Assembly (NCBI GenBank): GCA_030429585.1
Contig: JAUIEU010000001.1
Coordinates: 553,994-617,993 of the forward strand
Length of the DNA: 64,000 nt
Origin: a bacterium
Lineage (GTDB): Bacteria > Cyanobacteriota > Vampirovibrionia > Vampirovibrionales > Vampirovibrionaceae
Reading direction: 5' to 3'
Shown: positions 50,801 through 58,565 of the stretch, piece after piece
Layout: each line of letters opens with the position of its first letter
Position numbering within the stretch: position 1 is the stretch's first letter
Translations under genes and position numbers: made by a program
Notes under the pieces: generated by a model
What the model was told of the DNA's origin: nothing
What the model saw: only the letters and a program-made list of their open reading frames with translations
Database searches by the model: none

Positions 50801-50918
50801 CCAGGCGCCGCTGGTAAACCTAATACCGGAATATGGCCGCCAAAGTAGCGTACATGCCCAGCCGGACAAACTCCATGTAAGCATGGGGCCTGCGCGATTA
50901 ATGGTGTTTGAAATTTAG
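47826..50918 (+). CDS. Fusion of N-terminal membrane/helical module with C-terminal GH13 alpha-amylase-family domain
   Basis: 1030 aa; VIYALNLRTFG, GVNTIHLLPINPVG, GIQVMVDVPSVAAYD (region I), VDGFRVDVAR (region II nucleophile), AWMAESYVEE (region III acid), FLTHDDNETL (region IV). Confidence 0.9.
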   Translation: MTTLPVTPPITSTIPKPEKAHFITHPMAKGPKRPMPAIHPQHAFLWGSPAVQGYLAAKGTNPEQPYKSVVNDLFSPDTRVNAHELGTLEFESKLTSGGVIALLGSLSSTNFALATKEILGFAGFYGSMGILPHIVHWWVKQKTGVDLEHNYLSTQGDKRNLFTDPQYLPLQLLPNQEIDAIGNKLDVPKHLSNRRRVIEDKIRSTVAQAQTWWMITAGPLVPIIGSGLVRVVEPLFLKLSNKAQQVFWQSKVYRNPDHPKYVKRFDHLLATVVGSSPNTELSRWWTTLQKDVVKELDIPKALEALPRRERQHQSWWHRVMKTHIRRLSAAHVHGRSPAIQKRLQKLKNRLDSTYLSKITEMEGKLNTWATRAPHKTLRSHHVQALNAAKNMLRQYKQLLTVLQRPDVFPTDATIHTLLQGGTTTNITRLLENGQYNTAKTVLGSQGNLIEAIGASHSRQGQRLNSLMGATIADQLTKGAKEVINSRHFNRWLVGGVGGGIALASAIFYQLVLSKTSRRRKEGSASSTEILNKYNATHAFERLQATIAAQKTLKTTLPLRNTTLEKPGYLKQLFKQSQAVIYALNLRTFGATDANHDGVIQPQANEHGTFLSAINRLDELQSMGVNTIHLLPINPVGTIKQKGTGGSVYAVADYHTLNPQLKDNTSPLNIYQQARQFIQAAHQRGIQVMVDVPSVAAYDLAITRPDLISVDGHGHTLTPADWEDVVLFKNDKNLQDYYEGFFDLMANDVGVDGFRVDVARSRPNWFWQHFIGKYPNHAWMAESYVEEDASPLQNIPRDVPETLLGLGFDSVYGQNHIFPKIKSGQAYMDYLLEIEGMFKRANLANGNPPVAQGKSVIGSFLTHDDNETLMDHGGIAFNKFCLALMAFQPYTNPYLIDGMQSGYPHRINIFDYAPAHKGSYPGTAGFIQQVFNTRAQYADVLANGQFTPHVITKDPHHQLFAYSLSHNGKTLLVVGNKDVNARSTGHIELALPSQAPLVNLIPEYGRQSSVHAQPDKLHVSMGPARLMVFEI

Positions 50919-51844
50919 CCGCACTGATGGGTGTCTTCCACAAAGCCGGGGGGTTCTAGCTGAAGGGTGACGTGGTTAAGGCCAAAATCTTCGGATAGTT
51001 TGAGTTGGATGGCGGATAGTACCGGCGGATGCGGCTGGCCTTTTTGTACCGTAACGTGGGCACTTAACGCGTGTCGGTTAGAACTAATGGTCCATACATG
51101 GAGGTCGTGGATGGTGAGTACGCCATCTACTTGAGTAATGGCGTATTCCACGGCGTGTAAATCTACATGGGTTGGCGACATTTCCAGCAGGATGCGGGTG
51201 GCATCCCACACCAGCCTAAATGCGCTGGCCATAATGAGTAATGCAATAACCCCACTAATGGCCGGGTCTGCCCATAAAATGCCAAACCAGGTCACTAGGC
51301 CTGCCGCCACAATGGTGCCCACGCTGCCTAGTACATCGCCCAGTACATGCAGGTAAGCCCCTTTAATGTTCAAGTCATGCTGATGATCCGCGTGGAGACT
51401 ATTCATAACCAGTAAGTTAATCCCTAGGCCGCCAATAGCAATCCATAGCATGCCCATGCCATGGATAGTACCAGGGGTAGAAAACCGATGCCAGGCTTCA
51501 AAGAGGATCCACACACTCATGCCAATTAGCACCAATCCGTTTAAAAAGGCGGCTAATACTTCGGCCCTGTACAGCCCGTAGGTTTGCTGGGGCGAGGTTT
51601 TTAAATTGCTAATCCAGGCGGCAAACACGGCCAAGCCAATGCCAGCCATATCGGTAAACATGTGGCCGCTATCGGCTAGTAGGGCTAGGCTACCGCTCCA
51701 CCAGCCACCAATCAGTTCTGCCCAAAAGTAAATGCCGGTAAGCCACATGGCTTGTTGCAAACGCTTAATTTTGGTGGCCCGCCGTTCTGGGTGGAGGGGG
51801 TTATCATCGTGGTGGCAATGGGCATCATGTGGGTGGGCGTGCAT
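50915..51844 (-). CDS. Cation diffusion facilitator (Zn/Cd/Co efflux, CzcD-like)
   Basis: His-rich N-terminus HAHPHDAHCHHDD; GSLALLADSGHMFTDMAGIGLAVFAAW; HDLHVWTISSNRHALSAHV. Confidence 0.94.
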   Translation of the reverse strand: MHAHPHDAHCHHDDNPLHPERRATKIKRLQQAMWLTGIYFWAELIGGWWSGSLALLADSGHMFTDMAGIGLAVFAAWISNLKTSPQQTYGLYRAEVLAAFLNGLVLIGMSVWILFEAWHRFSTPGTIHGMGMLWIAIGGLGINLLVMNSLHADHQHDLNIKGAYLHVLGDVLGSVGTIVAAGLVTWFGILWADPAISGVIALLIMASAFRLVWDATRILLEMSPTHVDLHAVEYAITQVDGVLTIHDLHVWTISSNRHALSAHVTVQKGQPHPPVLSAIQLKLSEDFGLNHVTLQLEPPGFVEDTHQCG

Positions 51845-51933
51845 GGGGTAGTCGCTTTGGGTACACTAGGTAAATCTATTTTACGCTTATTTTTTCATAA
51901 GTAGCCTATTTTTTATAGCGAAGGATATTTACG

Positions 51934-53025
51934 ATGCCTACCAATCACACAATTGTAGTACTACCCGGCGATGGCATTGGCCCAGAAATTATGGACCAAG
52001 CCGTTAAGGTGCTTAAAGCGGTAGAAAAACGTTTTGATACGACCTTTACCCTAGAATATGGTGCTATTGGTGGCGCCGGCATTGATGAAGCAGGCGTGCC
52101 CCTACCGGACAAAACCCTAGCATTGGCCAAACGGGTTAAGGTGATTTTACTAGGCAGTGTGGGCGATTATAAATACGACACGCTGGATCCTAAAATTCGT
52201 CCAGAGCAAGGCTTACTGCAAATCCGTAAGGCGCTGGGGCTATTTGCTAACCTTCGGCCTGTTAAGGCATACCAAGCGCTGCTACACACCAGCACGCTAA
52301 AGCCAGAGATTATTGACGGCATAGATATGCTAATTGTACGCGAGCTAACCGGCGGCTTGTATTTTGGCGAGCCTAAAATCCGCACGGAAACCAATGCCGT
52401 GGATAGTATGACCTACAATGTAGAAGAGATTGACCGCATTACCCGCGTGGCCTTTGATGCCGCCATGAAGCGCGGCAAGCGCCTGTGCAGTGTGGATAAG
52501 GCCAACGTGCTAAAAACCAGCCAATTATGGCGAGATAAAGTTGAGCGTATTGCTAAAGACTACCCTGATGTTGATCTAAGCCACATGTATGTGGATAACG
52601 CTGCCATGCAATTGGTACGCAACCCCAAGCAATTTGATGTGATGCTAACCGGCAATACGTTTGGCGATATTTTAAGCGATGAAGCCAGCATGCTAACCGG
52701 CTCGTTGGGGATGCTACCAAGTGCCAGCATGGGTGCTACAGGCGGCTATGCCATTTACGAACCTAGCCACGGCAGTGCCCCAGATATTGCCAAGCAAAAC
52801 AAGGCTAACCCCATTGCCCAAATACTAAGTGTGGCTATGCTGCTAGAGTACAGCCTAGATATGCCACAGGCGGCGCGTGCCATAGAGCAAGCCATTGCCG
52901 ATACCTTAGCCGCTGGCAAGCGGACGGTTGATATTGCAGAACCGGGCTCCACGATTATTGGCACCACGGAAATGGGCGATGCCATTGCCGAACAGGTACT
53001 AAGCGCCCAGCTACAAACCGTGTAG
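51934..53025 (+). CDS. leuB: 3-isopropylmalate dehydrogenase
   Basis: [69 protein letters not shown]. Confidence 0.96.
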   Translation: MPTNHTIVVLPGDGIGPEIMDQAVKVLKAVEKRFDTTFTLEYGAIGGAGIDEAGVPLPDKTLALAKRVKVILLGSVGDYKYDTLDPKIRPEQGLLQIRKALGLFANLRPVKAYQALLHTSTLKPEIIDGIDMLIVRELTGGLYFGEPKIRTETNAVDSMTYNVEEIDRITRVAFDAAMKRGKRLCSVDKANVLKTSQLWRDKVERIAKDYPDVDLSHMYVDNAAMQLVRNPKQFDVMLTGNTFGDILSDEASMLTGSLGMLPSASMGATGGYAIYEPSHGSAPDIAKQNKANPIAQILSVAMLLEYSLDMPQAARAIEQAIADTLAAGKRTVDIAEPGSTIIGTTEMGDAIAEQVLSAQLQTV

Positions 53026-53071
53026 CTAGGCAGTTAAAAAACTATGGTAACGGCTAAGCTTTTTATTAGGG

Positions 53072-53629
53072 TTAAGCCGTTTCTGTTTCTGTGTCGTCAT
53101 CCGTATCACCATCGCCGTCGGTAGTGGTGGTTTTGTCTGTATCAGTGCTAGCCACTACTTCATCATCATCGTCATCGTTATCATCATCTGCGGCGGGGTC
53201 TTTATCTTTAGCCTCGGCCTGCTTTTTAAGCATGGCTAAAACCTGTTCCAGGCCAATGGCGTTTGGATCGCCTTCTTGTTCTGCTTTGCCTGAATCGCTT
53301 TTTTTCTTATCCGATGATTTTTTATCGTCGTCTTCTTTCTCAGTTTCCGCCGTAGGCGTGTTGGCATAAGGGTTGGTTTGGTTATCATTACTGGTTGATG
53401 ATGTGCCGCCCATGGGTGCGTCAAAGCCAATTCCTAAATCCATACCGGCCATAAATTTGTAAAAATCGTCGGCAGCTTCATCTATCCTTTGAAACTTCAT
53501 TTGCTGTCCAGCTTCAATGGCTTGACGAATCGCTCTTAAATCTTTGGTTTCGCCACTTTTTGCCGCTTCTGCTTCTTTATATAAAAAAGTTTGAACGTAT
53601 TGTTGAAGGTTTATCATTACCTTATTCAC
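53072..53629 (-). CDS. Hypothetical acidic low-complexity protein
   Basis: 185 aa; ordered N-terminal ~70 aa, then KEDDDKKSSDKKKSD and PAADDDNDDDDDEVVASTDTDKTTTTDGDGDTDDDTETETA. Confidence 0.7.
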   Translation of the reverse strand: MNKVMINLQQYVQTFLYKEAEAAKSGETKDLRAIRQAIEAGQQMKFQRIDEAADDFYKFMAGMDLGIGFDAPMGGTSSTSNDNQTNPYANTPTAETEKEDDDKKSSDKKKSDSGKAEQEGDPNAIGLEQVLAMLKKQAEAKDKDPAADDDNDDDDDEVVASTDTDKTTTTDGDGDTDDDTETETA

Positions 53630-53834
53630 ACACTTTCATTCGTAATAGAGGGTTACTCAACAGCATAAACGGTTTTTAGGGCTAATTGATGCCAATTTAT
53701 AAATAAACAGTTACATTGAAGTCCCCTATTTATAAGGGTTTTACCTAACAGCACAATACCCCGGCACTTATATAAAGCACCGAGGCATTGCAAGGTTGAG
53801 ACAGTTGTACAGAGGGGGAGGGGGTACGGGTTAC

Positions 53835-54872
53835 CTAGTAGCCGCCGCCATAACTGTAGGTTGGCTGGGTATAGCCGTAACTAGGTTGGGTATACGAGGT
53901 GTTGTTGTTATACCAATTGTTGTTTTGGTTATTGGTATTGTAGTTATCCGTATACTGGTTGTTATTGGTGTACTGATTATTGTAGGTATTGTAATCGTAC
54001 GCATTGTTGTTGGTTGTGTACTGTTGGTTATTCCACGTGTTGTTCATGGTGTTGGTTGTATTGTACGTGGGCATATTATACGAGTTGTAACTGTTGTAAT
54101 CGTACTGATTGTTGGTTGTGTACTGATTATAGTTATTCGTCGAGTAATAGTTATCCGTTTGTTGGGTTGGGTACACATTGGTTATGTTGTAATTGTAGTT
54201 GTACACGGTAGATGTTGGGGGGGGCTCGTAGTAGCAATCATATCCGCCACCGGCTTGGCCATAAGCATCGTAGCCACCACCACAGGAACCACCCATATCA
54301 TAGCCGCCACCGTAAGGGTCGCAACACCCGCCACCGTAGTAATCTTGGCTAGGGTAATAACTGTTGCCGCAACACCCATAGGGGTCATAGCCGTACGGAT
54401 CGTACCCATAAGGGTCGTAGCCTCCGTAGCCACCGCCATAGGGGTCATAGCCGTAGGGGTCGTACCCATAAGGGTCATAGCCCCAGGGGTCCATTTGCCC
54501 TTGGTTGCCCACATCATCCCAATTCCAATCATTCCAAGGGTCTGTGCCGCTATCCGGTGGGTCTTCCACTGGGTCTACCACTGGGTCGGGCTCAATAACA
54601 GGGTCGGGGGTTATCACATCCGGGTTCGTATCCAAATAGTCATCTAAACCGGCGCTTAAATCCCTAAACGTTGATCGTTTTATATTATATTGGGTCTGTA
54701 GGGCCTTTCTAATTTCCTCAGCAGGAGTATCTGTATCTAGCAAATCCAGATAATCACTGTAGAAATTATCAATTTCCGTTTGCGATAGCTCGCTTATATC
54801 GCGGCCATCATGATTTCTTTTTTCATCGTTGTTTCTGCCCCAATTCCAGGGCATTATATCCCAAAAACTCAT
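53835..54872 (-). CDS. Prion-like low-complexity protein with (DPYGY)n repeats and N/Y-rich C-terminus
   Basis: MSFWDIMPWNWGRNNDEK... WGYDPYGYDPYGYDPYGGGYGGYDPYGYDPYGYDPYGCC... NYNQYTTNNQYDYNSYNSYN. ATG 54872 preferred over 54896. Confidence 0.75.
   Translation of the reverse strand: MSFWDIMPWNWGRNNDEKRNHDGRDISELSQTEIDNFYSDYLDLLDTDTPAEEIRKALQTQYNIKRSTFRDLSAGLDDYLDTNPDVITPDPVIEPDPVVDPVEDPPDSGTDPWNDWNWDDVGNQGQMDPWGYDPYGYDPYGYDPYGGGYGGYDPYGYDPYGYDPYGCCGNSYYPSQDYYGGGCCDPYGGGYDMGGSCGGGYDAYGQAGGGYDCYYEPPPTSTVYNYNYNITNVYPTQQTDNYYSTNNYNQYTTNNQYDYNSYNSYNMPTYNTTNTMNNTWNNQQYTTNNNAYDYNTYNNQYTNNNQYTDNYNTNNQNNNWYNNNTSYTQPSYGYTQPTYSYGGGY
54376..54492 (-). repeat. 15-nt tandem coding repeats encoding DPYGY units
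   Basis: Repeated CATAgGGGTCgTACCC / CATAGCCGTAnGGgTC units on the + strand, in frame with the minus-strand ORF. Confidence 0.8.
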
Positions 54873-55139
54873 GTTGTTTATCCTCCACACAGGCAACCAC
54901 TACCGGTCTCATCGGTATTTGTTGCTATATTGTCTCCACACAGTAGAACTAAATAAGCTCTGAAATAATAAAAACAATCTATAAGTGATTATTGCCCAGT
55001 TTTTAGGGTTTTCTCTAAAATTAAATCTATTAATACTATTTTTTATATAGATAAGATATTAAAGCTGTTGCAGAGTGTTAAGCCACCACCGGTTTTGTTA
55101 TGGTGTTGTTGTAGACCCTTCTTGTGAAAGAGATACCCC

Positions 55140-55949
55140 ATGACCATGGCAACCTTACCCACGTATACCCATTTATTAGTAGATGTTAAGCCAATTGCTG
55201 ATACTAACCGCACCGTGGGCTGGGTACAGTTGAATCGCCCAAAGGCCTACAATGCCTTGTGTAATAGCCTAATGGTGGAACTGGCCAGCGCACTAGCCTT
55301 GCTAGATAACGACCCTAATGTTGGGGCCATTGTGGTAACCGGTAATGACAAAGCCTTTGCTGCTGGGGCAGATATTACCGAGCTGGCCAGCCAAAGTGCC
55401 ATGGATATGCACCGTACCAACCCCATTGGGGATTGGGAGGCCATTACCCATTGTAAAAAACCCACCATTGCTGCGGTAAACGGCTTTGCCCTAGGCGGTG
55501 GCTGCGAACTAATGATGATGTGTGATATGGCCATTGTTGGCATGGGGGCTAAATTTGGCCAACCAGAAGTAACCATTGGAGTGATACCCGGGGCAGGGGG
55601 CACCCAGCGTTTAACCCGGGCCATTGGTAAGGCCCGCGCTATGCAGCTAACGCTAACGGGCCAAACTTTTTCTGGGGAAGAGGCCTACGCCATGGGCCTG
55701 GTAAGCCAGGTAGTGGCTGATGACGAGGTGGTGCCGACGGCGTTGGCGTTGGCAGAAACCATTGCCCAAAAACCCGCTATGGCTATCCAAGCGGCCAAAC
55801 AAGCCATTAACCAGGCAGCAGAAACCACCTTAAGTGCTGGCCTGCAGGTAGAGCGACACTTGTTCCACCTAAGTTTTGCCAGCGCCGATAAGACCGAAGG
55901 CATGGCCGCCTTTCGTGAGAAACGCCCACCTGTGTTTACCCATCACTAA
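55140..55949 (+). CDS. Enoyl-CoA hydratase/isomerase (crotonase) family protein
   Basis: LNRPKAYNALCNSLMVEL, AFAAGADITEL, KPTIAAVNGFALGGGCELMMMCDMAIVG, FGQPEVTIGVIPGAGGTQRL. Confidence 0.95.
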   Translation: MTMATLPTYTHLLVDVKPIADTNRTVGWVQLNRPKAYNALCNSLMVELASALALLDNDPNVGAIVVTGNDKAFAAGADITELASQSAMDMHRTNPIGDWEAITHCKKPTIAAVNGFALGGGCELMMMCDMAIVGMGAKFGQPEVTIGVIPGAGGTQRLTRAIGKARAMQLTLTGQTFSGEEAYAMGLVSQVVADDEVVPTALALAETIAQKPAMAIQAAKQAINQAAETTLSAGLQVERHLFHLSFASADKTEGMAAFREKRPPVFTHH

Positions 55950-56569
55950 CCTTGGACAGACAATGGCTTTTTAGAGGTGTCCCACTGGGCAGCTTTATTT
56001 CCTGGTAGGCAAACCTTCCATTGGGGGTCGGCATAACTGCCGTTAATTACCTTCTTCTTAATAAAAGGGTTGCAGTGACAAATGCGCCATAGGCCGGTAA
56101 GACCACCTTTAATGGTACCTATTAGGCCGGTTTGCCCGTAAAATTTAATAGCCAGGGCGGTGTATTCGCTGCAGCTGGCTTTGCGCCCATCGTGGGTTTT
56201 TATAAAGGGGCAACCATCGCTTATCTTTCTAAAGGTAGAACCGGTGGCGGTTTTATTAAAGCGAGTCAGTTGTTGGTAAAGGTGGATAGGTGCTAACGCC
56301 AGCTTTTGCCAAAAATTGAGTGTCTGCCCCTCAACAAGGGGTTCAAATACTTTAAAATCTTGTCCATAGCCAATGTGGGTATAGGTGCGGAATAATGTAT
56401 TAGGGTCGATGGACACACATTGCTTTTGCGTTGCCCCAAATAAAGGGCTGGGCTTGGTGCGCATGGCCGCATGGCTAGGTGGCGGCGTGGTTACCGCATC
56501 GGTAGGGGATGCTGTGGCTAAACTAGGATATAGCCGGCTCCCGGTGGGGATGGCTTGGGCCAACGCCAT
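55946..56569 (-). CDS. YidD-like (membrane protein insertion efficiency factor) protein with long N-terminal extension
   Basis: LAPIHLYQQLTRFN...GCPFIKTHDGRKASCSEYTALAIKFYGQTGLIGTIKGGLTGLWRICHCNPF resembles the YidD core. Confidence 0.75.
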   Translation of the reverse strand: MALAQAIPTGSRLYPSLATASPTDAVTTPPPSHAAMRTKPSPLFGATQKQCVSIDPNTLFRTYTHIGYGQDFKVFEPLVEGQTLNFWQKLALAPIHLYQQLTRFNKTATGSTFRKISDGCPFIKTHDGRKASCSEYTALAIKFYGQTGLIGTIKGGLTGLWRICHCNPFIKKKVINGSYADPQWKVCLPGNKAAQWDTSKKPLSVQG

Positions 56570-56652
56570 AGGCGGGGGTGTCTCTCTTCGTCTCTTGGTG
56601 TGGTTGTCTGCTAATACTTAGGGGTGTGGTGGTGGAGTAGGGGGAAGGTTGT

Positions 56653-56931
56653 CTACTTTACTTCTTTCGCAAGGACATTAAACGCCTTCTTAATGCTGCC
56701 AGTAATTCCCCGCCACACTCGGCCAATGGGTTTTCTCAATAAAAACAGCCCAAATACGGCAAGGAGGCCAGAACAACCCACAGCACAGGGGCCGCTACAG
56801 CAGCCGCCGTCAATCACGCCAAAGCCAGGGCCTTGTTGGCGGTTAATACTAGGCGAGGCAGTTGTACGTCGATTGGTATTGGTACTAGCGGCATAAGGAC
56901 TAGCGGTACTAAATGCATTCACAGATTGCAT
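56653..56931 (-). CDS. Hypothetical small Cys-rich protein with hydrophobic segment
   Basis: 92 aa; GFGVIDGGCCSGPCAVGCSGLLAVFGLFLLRKPIGRVWRG. Confidence 0.5.
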   Translation of the reverse strand: MQSVNAFSTASPYAASTNTNRRTTASPSINRQQGPGFGVIDGGCCSGPCAVGCSGLLAVFGLFLLRKPIGRVWRGITGSIKKAFNVLAKEVK

Positions 56932-57041
56932 GGGCTCTCATCTCTCCGTATAAAAAGGGGGTTAGGGGATTCTCAGTGGCATAAACACCCCTAAAGCCAT
57001 TTGGTGCTAGTGGCGCTTGCTAATGTAACAAGCTAGTTACA

Positions 57042-58388
57042 TTATGCCAAAGAATGTTCTGGTGCCGCTTGTTTTTCGGAAAACTCGGCTGGATGTTGCA
57101 AGTACTCTCGCACCCAGTGCAAGGCATATTGGCTAAACCAAAACTTAACCTCGGGCCGTTTGTGCTTGGGGTTTACTTGTACCTGTTTGGCCCACGTGCC
57201 GTGAGGGGTGGCTAGGCCAAGCCATACCAGGCCCACGGGTTTATCATCGCTGCCACCATCGGGGCCTGCAATGCCGGTTAGGGCTAAGCTAATATGGCTG
57301 CCCGTTTTGCCTCGAATACCATCTGCCATTGCTTTTGCCACTGCTGCGCTAACGGCATCCTCGGTTTCAATCAGGGTGGCCGGTACGCCTAGATGACTTG
57401 TTTTGGTGGCGTTGCTGTAAGCCACCATATTAAGGGTGGTATAGACACTACTGCCTGCTATATCCGTTAAGCGGCTGCTCACCAGCCCGCCGGTGCAGCT
57501 TTCTGCAACCGCAATTGTGTGTTGGCTGGTTTTTAGTAAATCCGCCACACGTTCTTCCACCGGGAAGGCCTCGCCTTCACCCACATAATAAGGGGCCAAG
57601 CGCTCTATTATTGTTTGGCGTACGGGGTCAATCAGGGCGTTGGCGTCTTCCAGGCTGGGGGCCTGGGCTGCTACACGCAGGCGCACTTCTGCGCGGCCCA
57701 CATATGGGGCCACGGTGGGGTTGGCGCTATCCATCATATCGGCCAGTAATTCGCCAATCTTCGATTCGCCAATGCCAAAAAAGTGTAAAAAGGTGCGTGC
57801 CATGGCTGGGCGAGGCATGTTGTAAGTATCTATCCACGCTAATAGTTGTTCGGTACCTTCAGCCCACATGGCTTTTAATTCCTTGGGTACGCCAGGGTAG
57901 CAGCAAATAAAGGCGGGGTGGGAGCAATGCTGAGTAACATCCCAGGCAATACCAGGGGCCGTACCGATGGGATTGGTAATGGCTTTGGCAGATTGTGGCC
58001 GCAGGGCTTGCTTAAGGTTGGAGGGAGAATGGGTCATGCCACGGGCAATAAAAAAGGCTTTAATGGCAGCTTCACTGGCCGGATCGCTTGTCATGGCCTC
58101 GCCAAAATGCTTGGCTAAGGTGGCCACGGTTAAATCATCGGCGGTGGGGCCAAGGCCGCCGGTAAAAATTAGAATATTCGCCGGATTGTTGGGCCGGGTT
58201 AGGGCAGTGTGTACCACTTCACCAATACGGGCTGGGTTATCCCCCACGGTGCTGTGGTGGTACACGGCAATACCCAGGTCGGCCAGTTCGTTGCTAATCC
58301 AAGCGGCGTTGGAGTTCACCACATCGCCAAGGAGTAATTCGGTGCCAATGGCAATAATTTCTGCAGTGGGGGTCGTGTTTGTGGCCAT
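57042..58388 (-). CDS. cinA: CinA family protein (damage/competence-inducible; NMN amidohydrolase C-terminal domain)
   Basis: AEIIAIGTELLLGDVVNSNAAWISNEL, FTGGLGPTADDLT, VAESCTGGLVSSRLTDIAGSS, LTGIAGPDGGSDDKPVGLVWLGL. Confidence 0.96.
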   Translation of the reverse strand: MATNTTPTAEIIAIGTELLLGDVVNSNAAWISNELADLGIAVYHHSTVGDNPARIGEVVHTALTRPNNPANILIFTGGLGPTADDLTVATLAKHFGEAMTSDPASEAAIKAFFIARGMTHSPSNLKQALRPQSAKAITNPIGTAPGIAWDVTQHCSHPAFICCYPGVPKELKAMWAEGTEQLLAWIDTYNMPRPAMARTFLHFFGIGESKIGELLADMMDSANPTVAPYVGRAEVRLRVAAQAPSLEDANALIDPVRQTIIERLAPYYVGEGEAFPVEERVADLLKTSQHTIAVAESCTGGLVSSRLTDIAGSSVYTTLNMVAYSNATKTSHLGVPATLIETEDAVSAAVAKAMADGIRGKTGSHISLALTGIAGPDGGSDDKPVGLVWLGLATPHGTWAKQVQVNPKHKRPEVKFWFSQYALHWVREYLQHPAEFSEKQAAPEHSLA

Positions 58389-58565
58389 TAGGGCAAAGCC
58401 TTTTATCGCTTACAGTGGGGTTACTCTAGCAATGTATCCTAAGCGGTGCCTGGCTTCCATGTTTTTTTATAGCGTGGGCATCGCCTTGCTGTTTACGACA
58501 TCGGCCCCGGTTTTTGCTAACCTAGCCCTTACGCCTGTGCACCGATAAAAGGGCGCACACGCGAG

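Noticed and set aside
54376-54492. Regular short repeats considered as a CRISPR array
   Set aside because: 15-nt period without unique spacers, fully explained by in-frame DPYGY coding repeats; no cas genes.
53796-54647. + strand Val/Ile-rich 283-aa ORF resembling a membrane protein
   Set aside because: Antisense of the N/Y-rich low-complexity gene; GTT/ATT-rich translation is the complement of AAC/AAT/TAC repeats.
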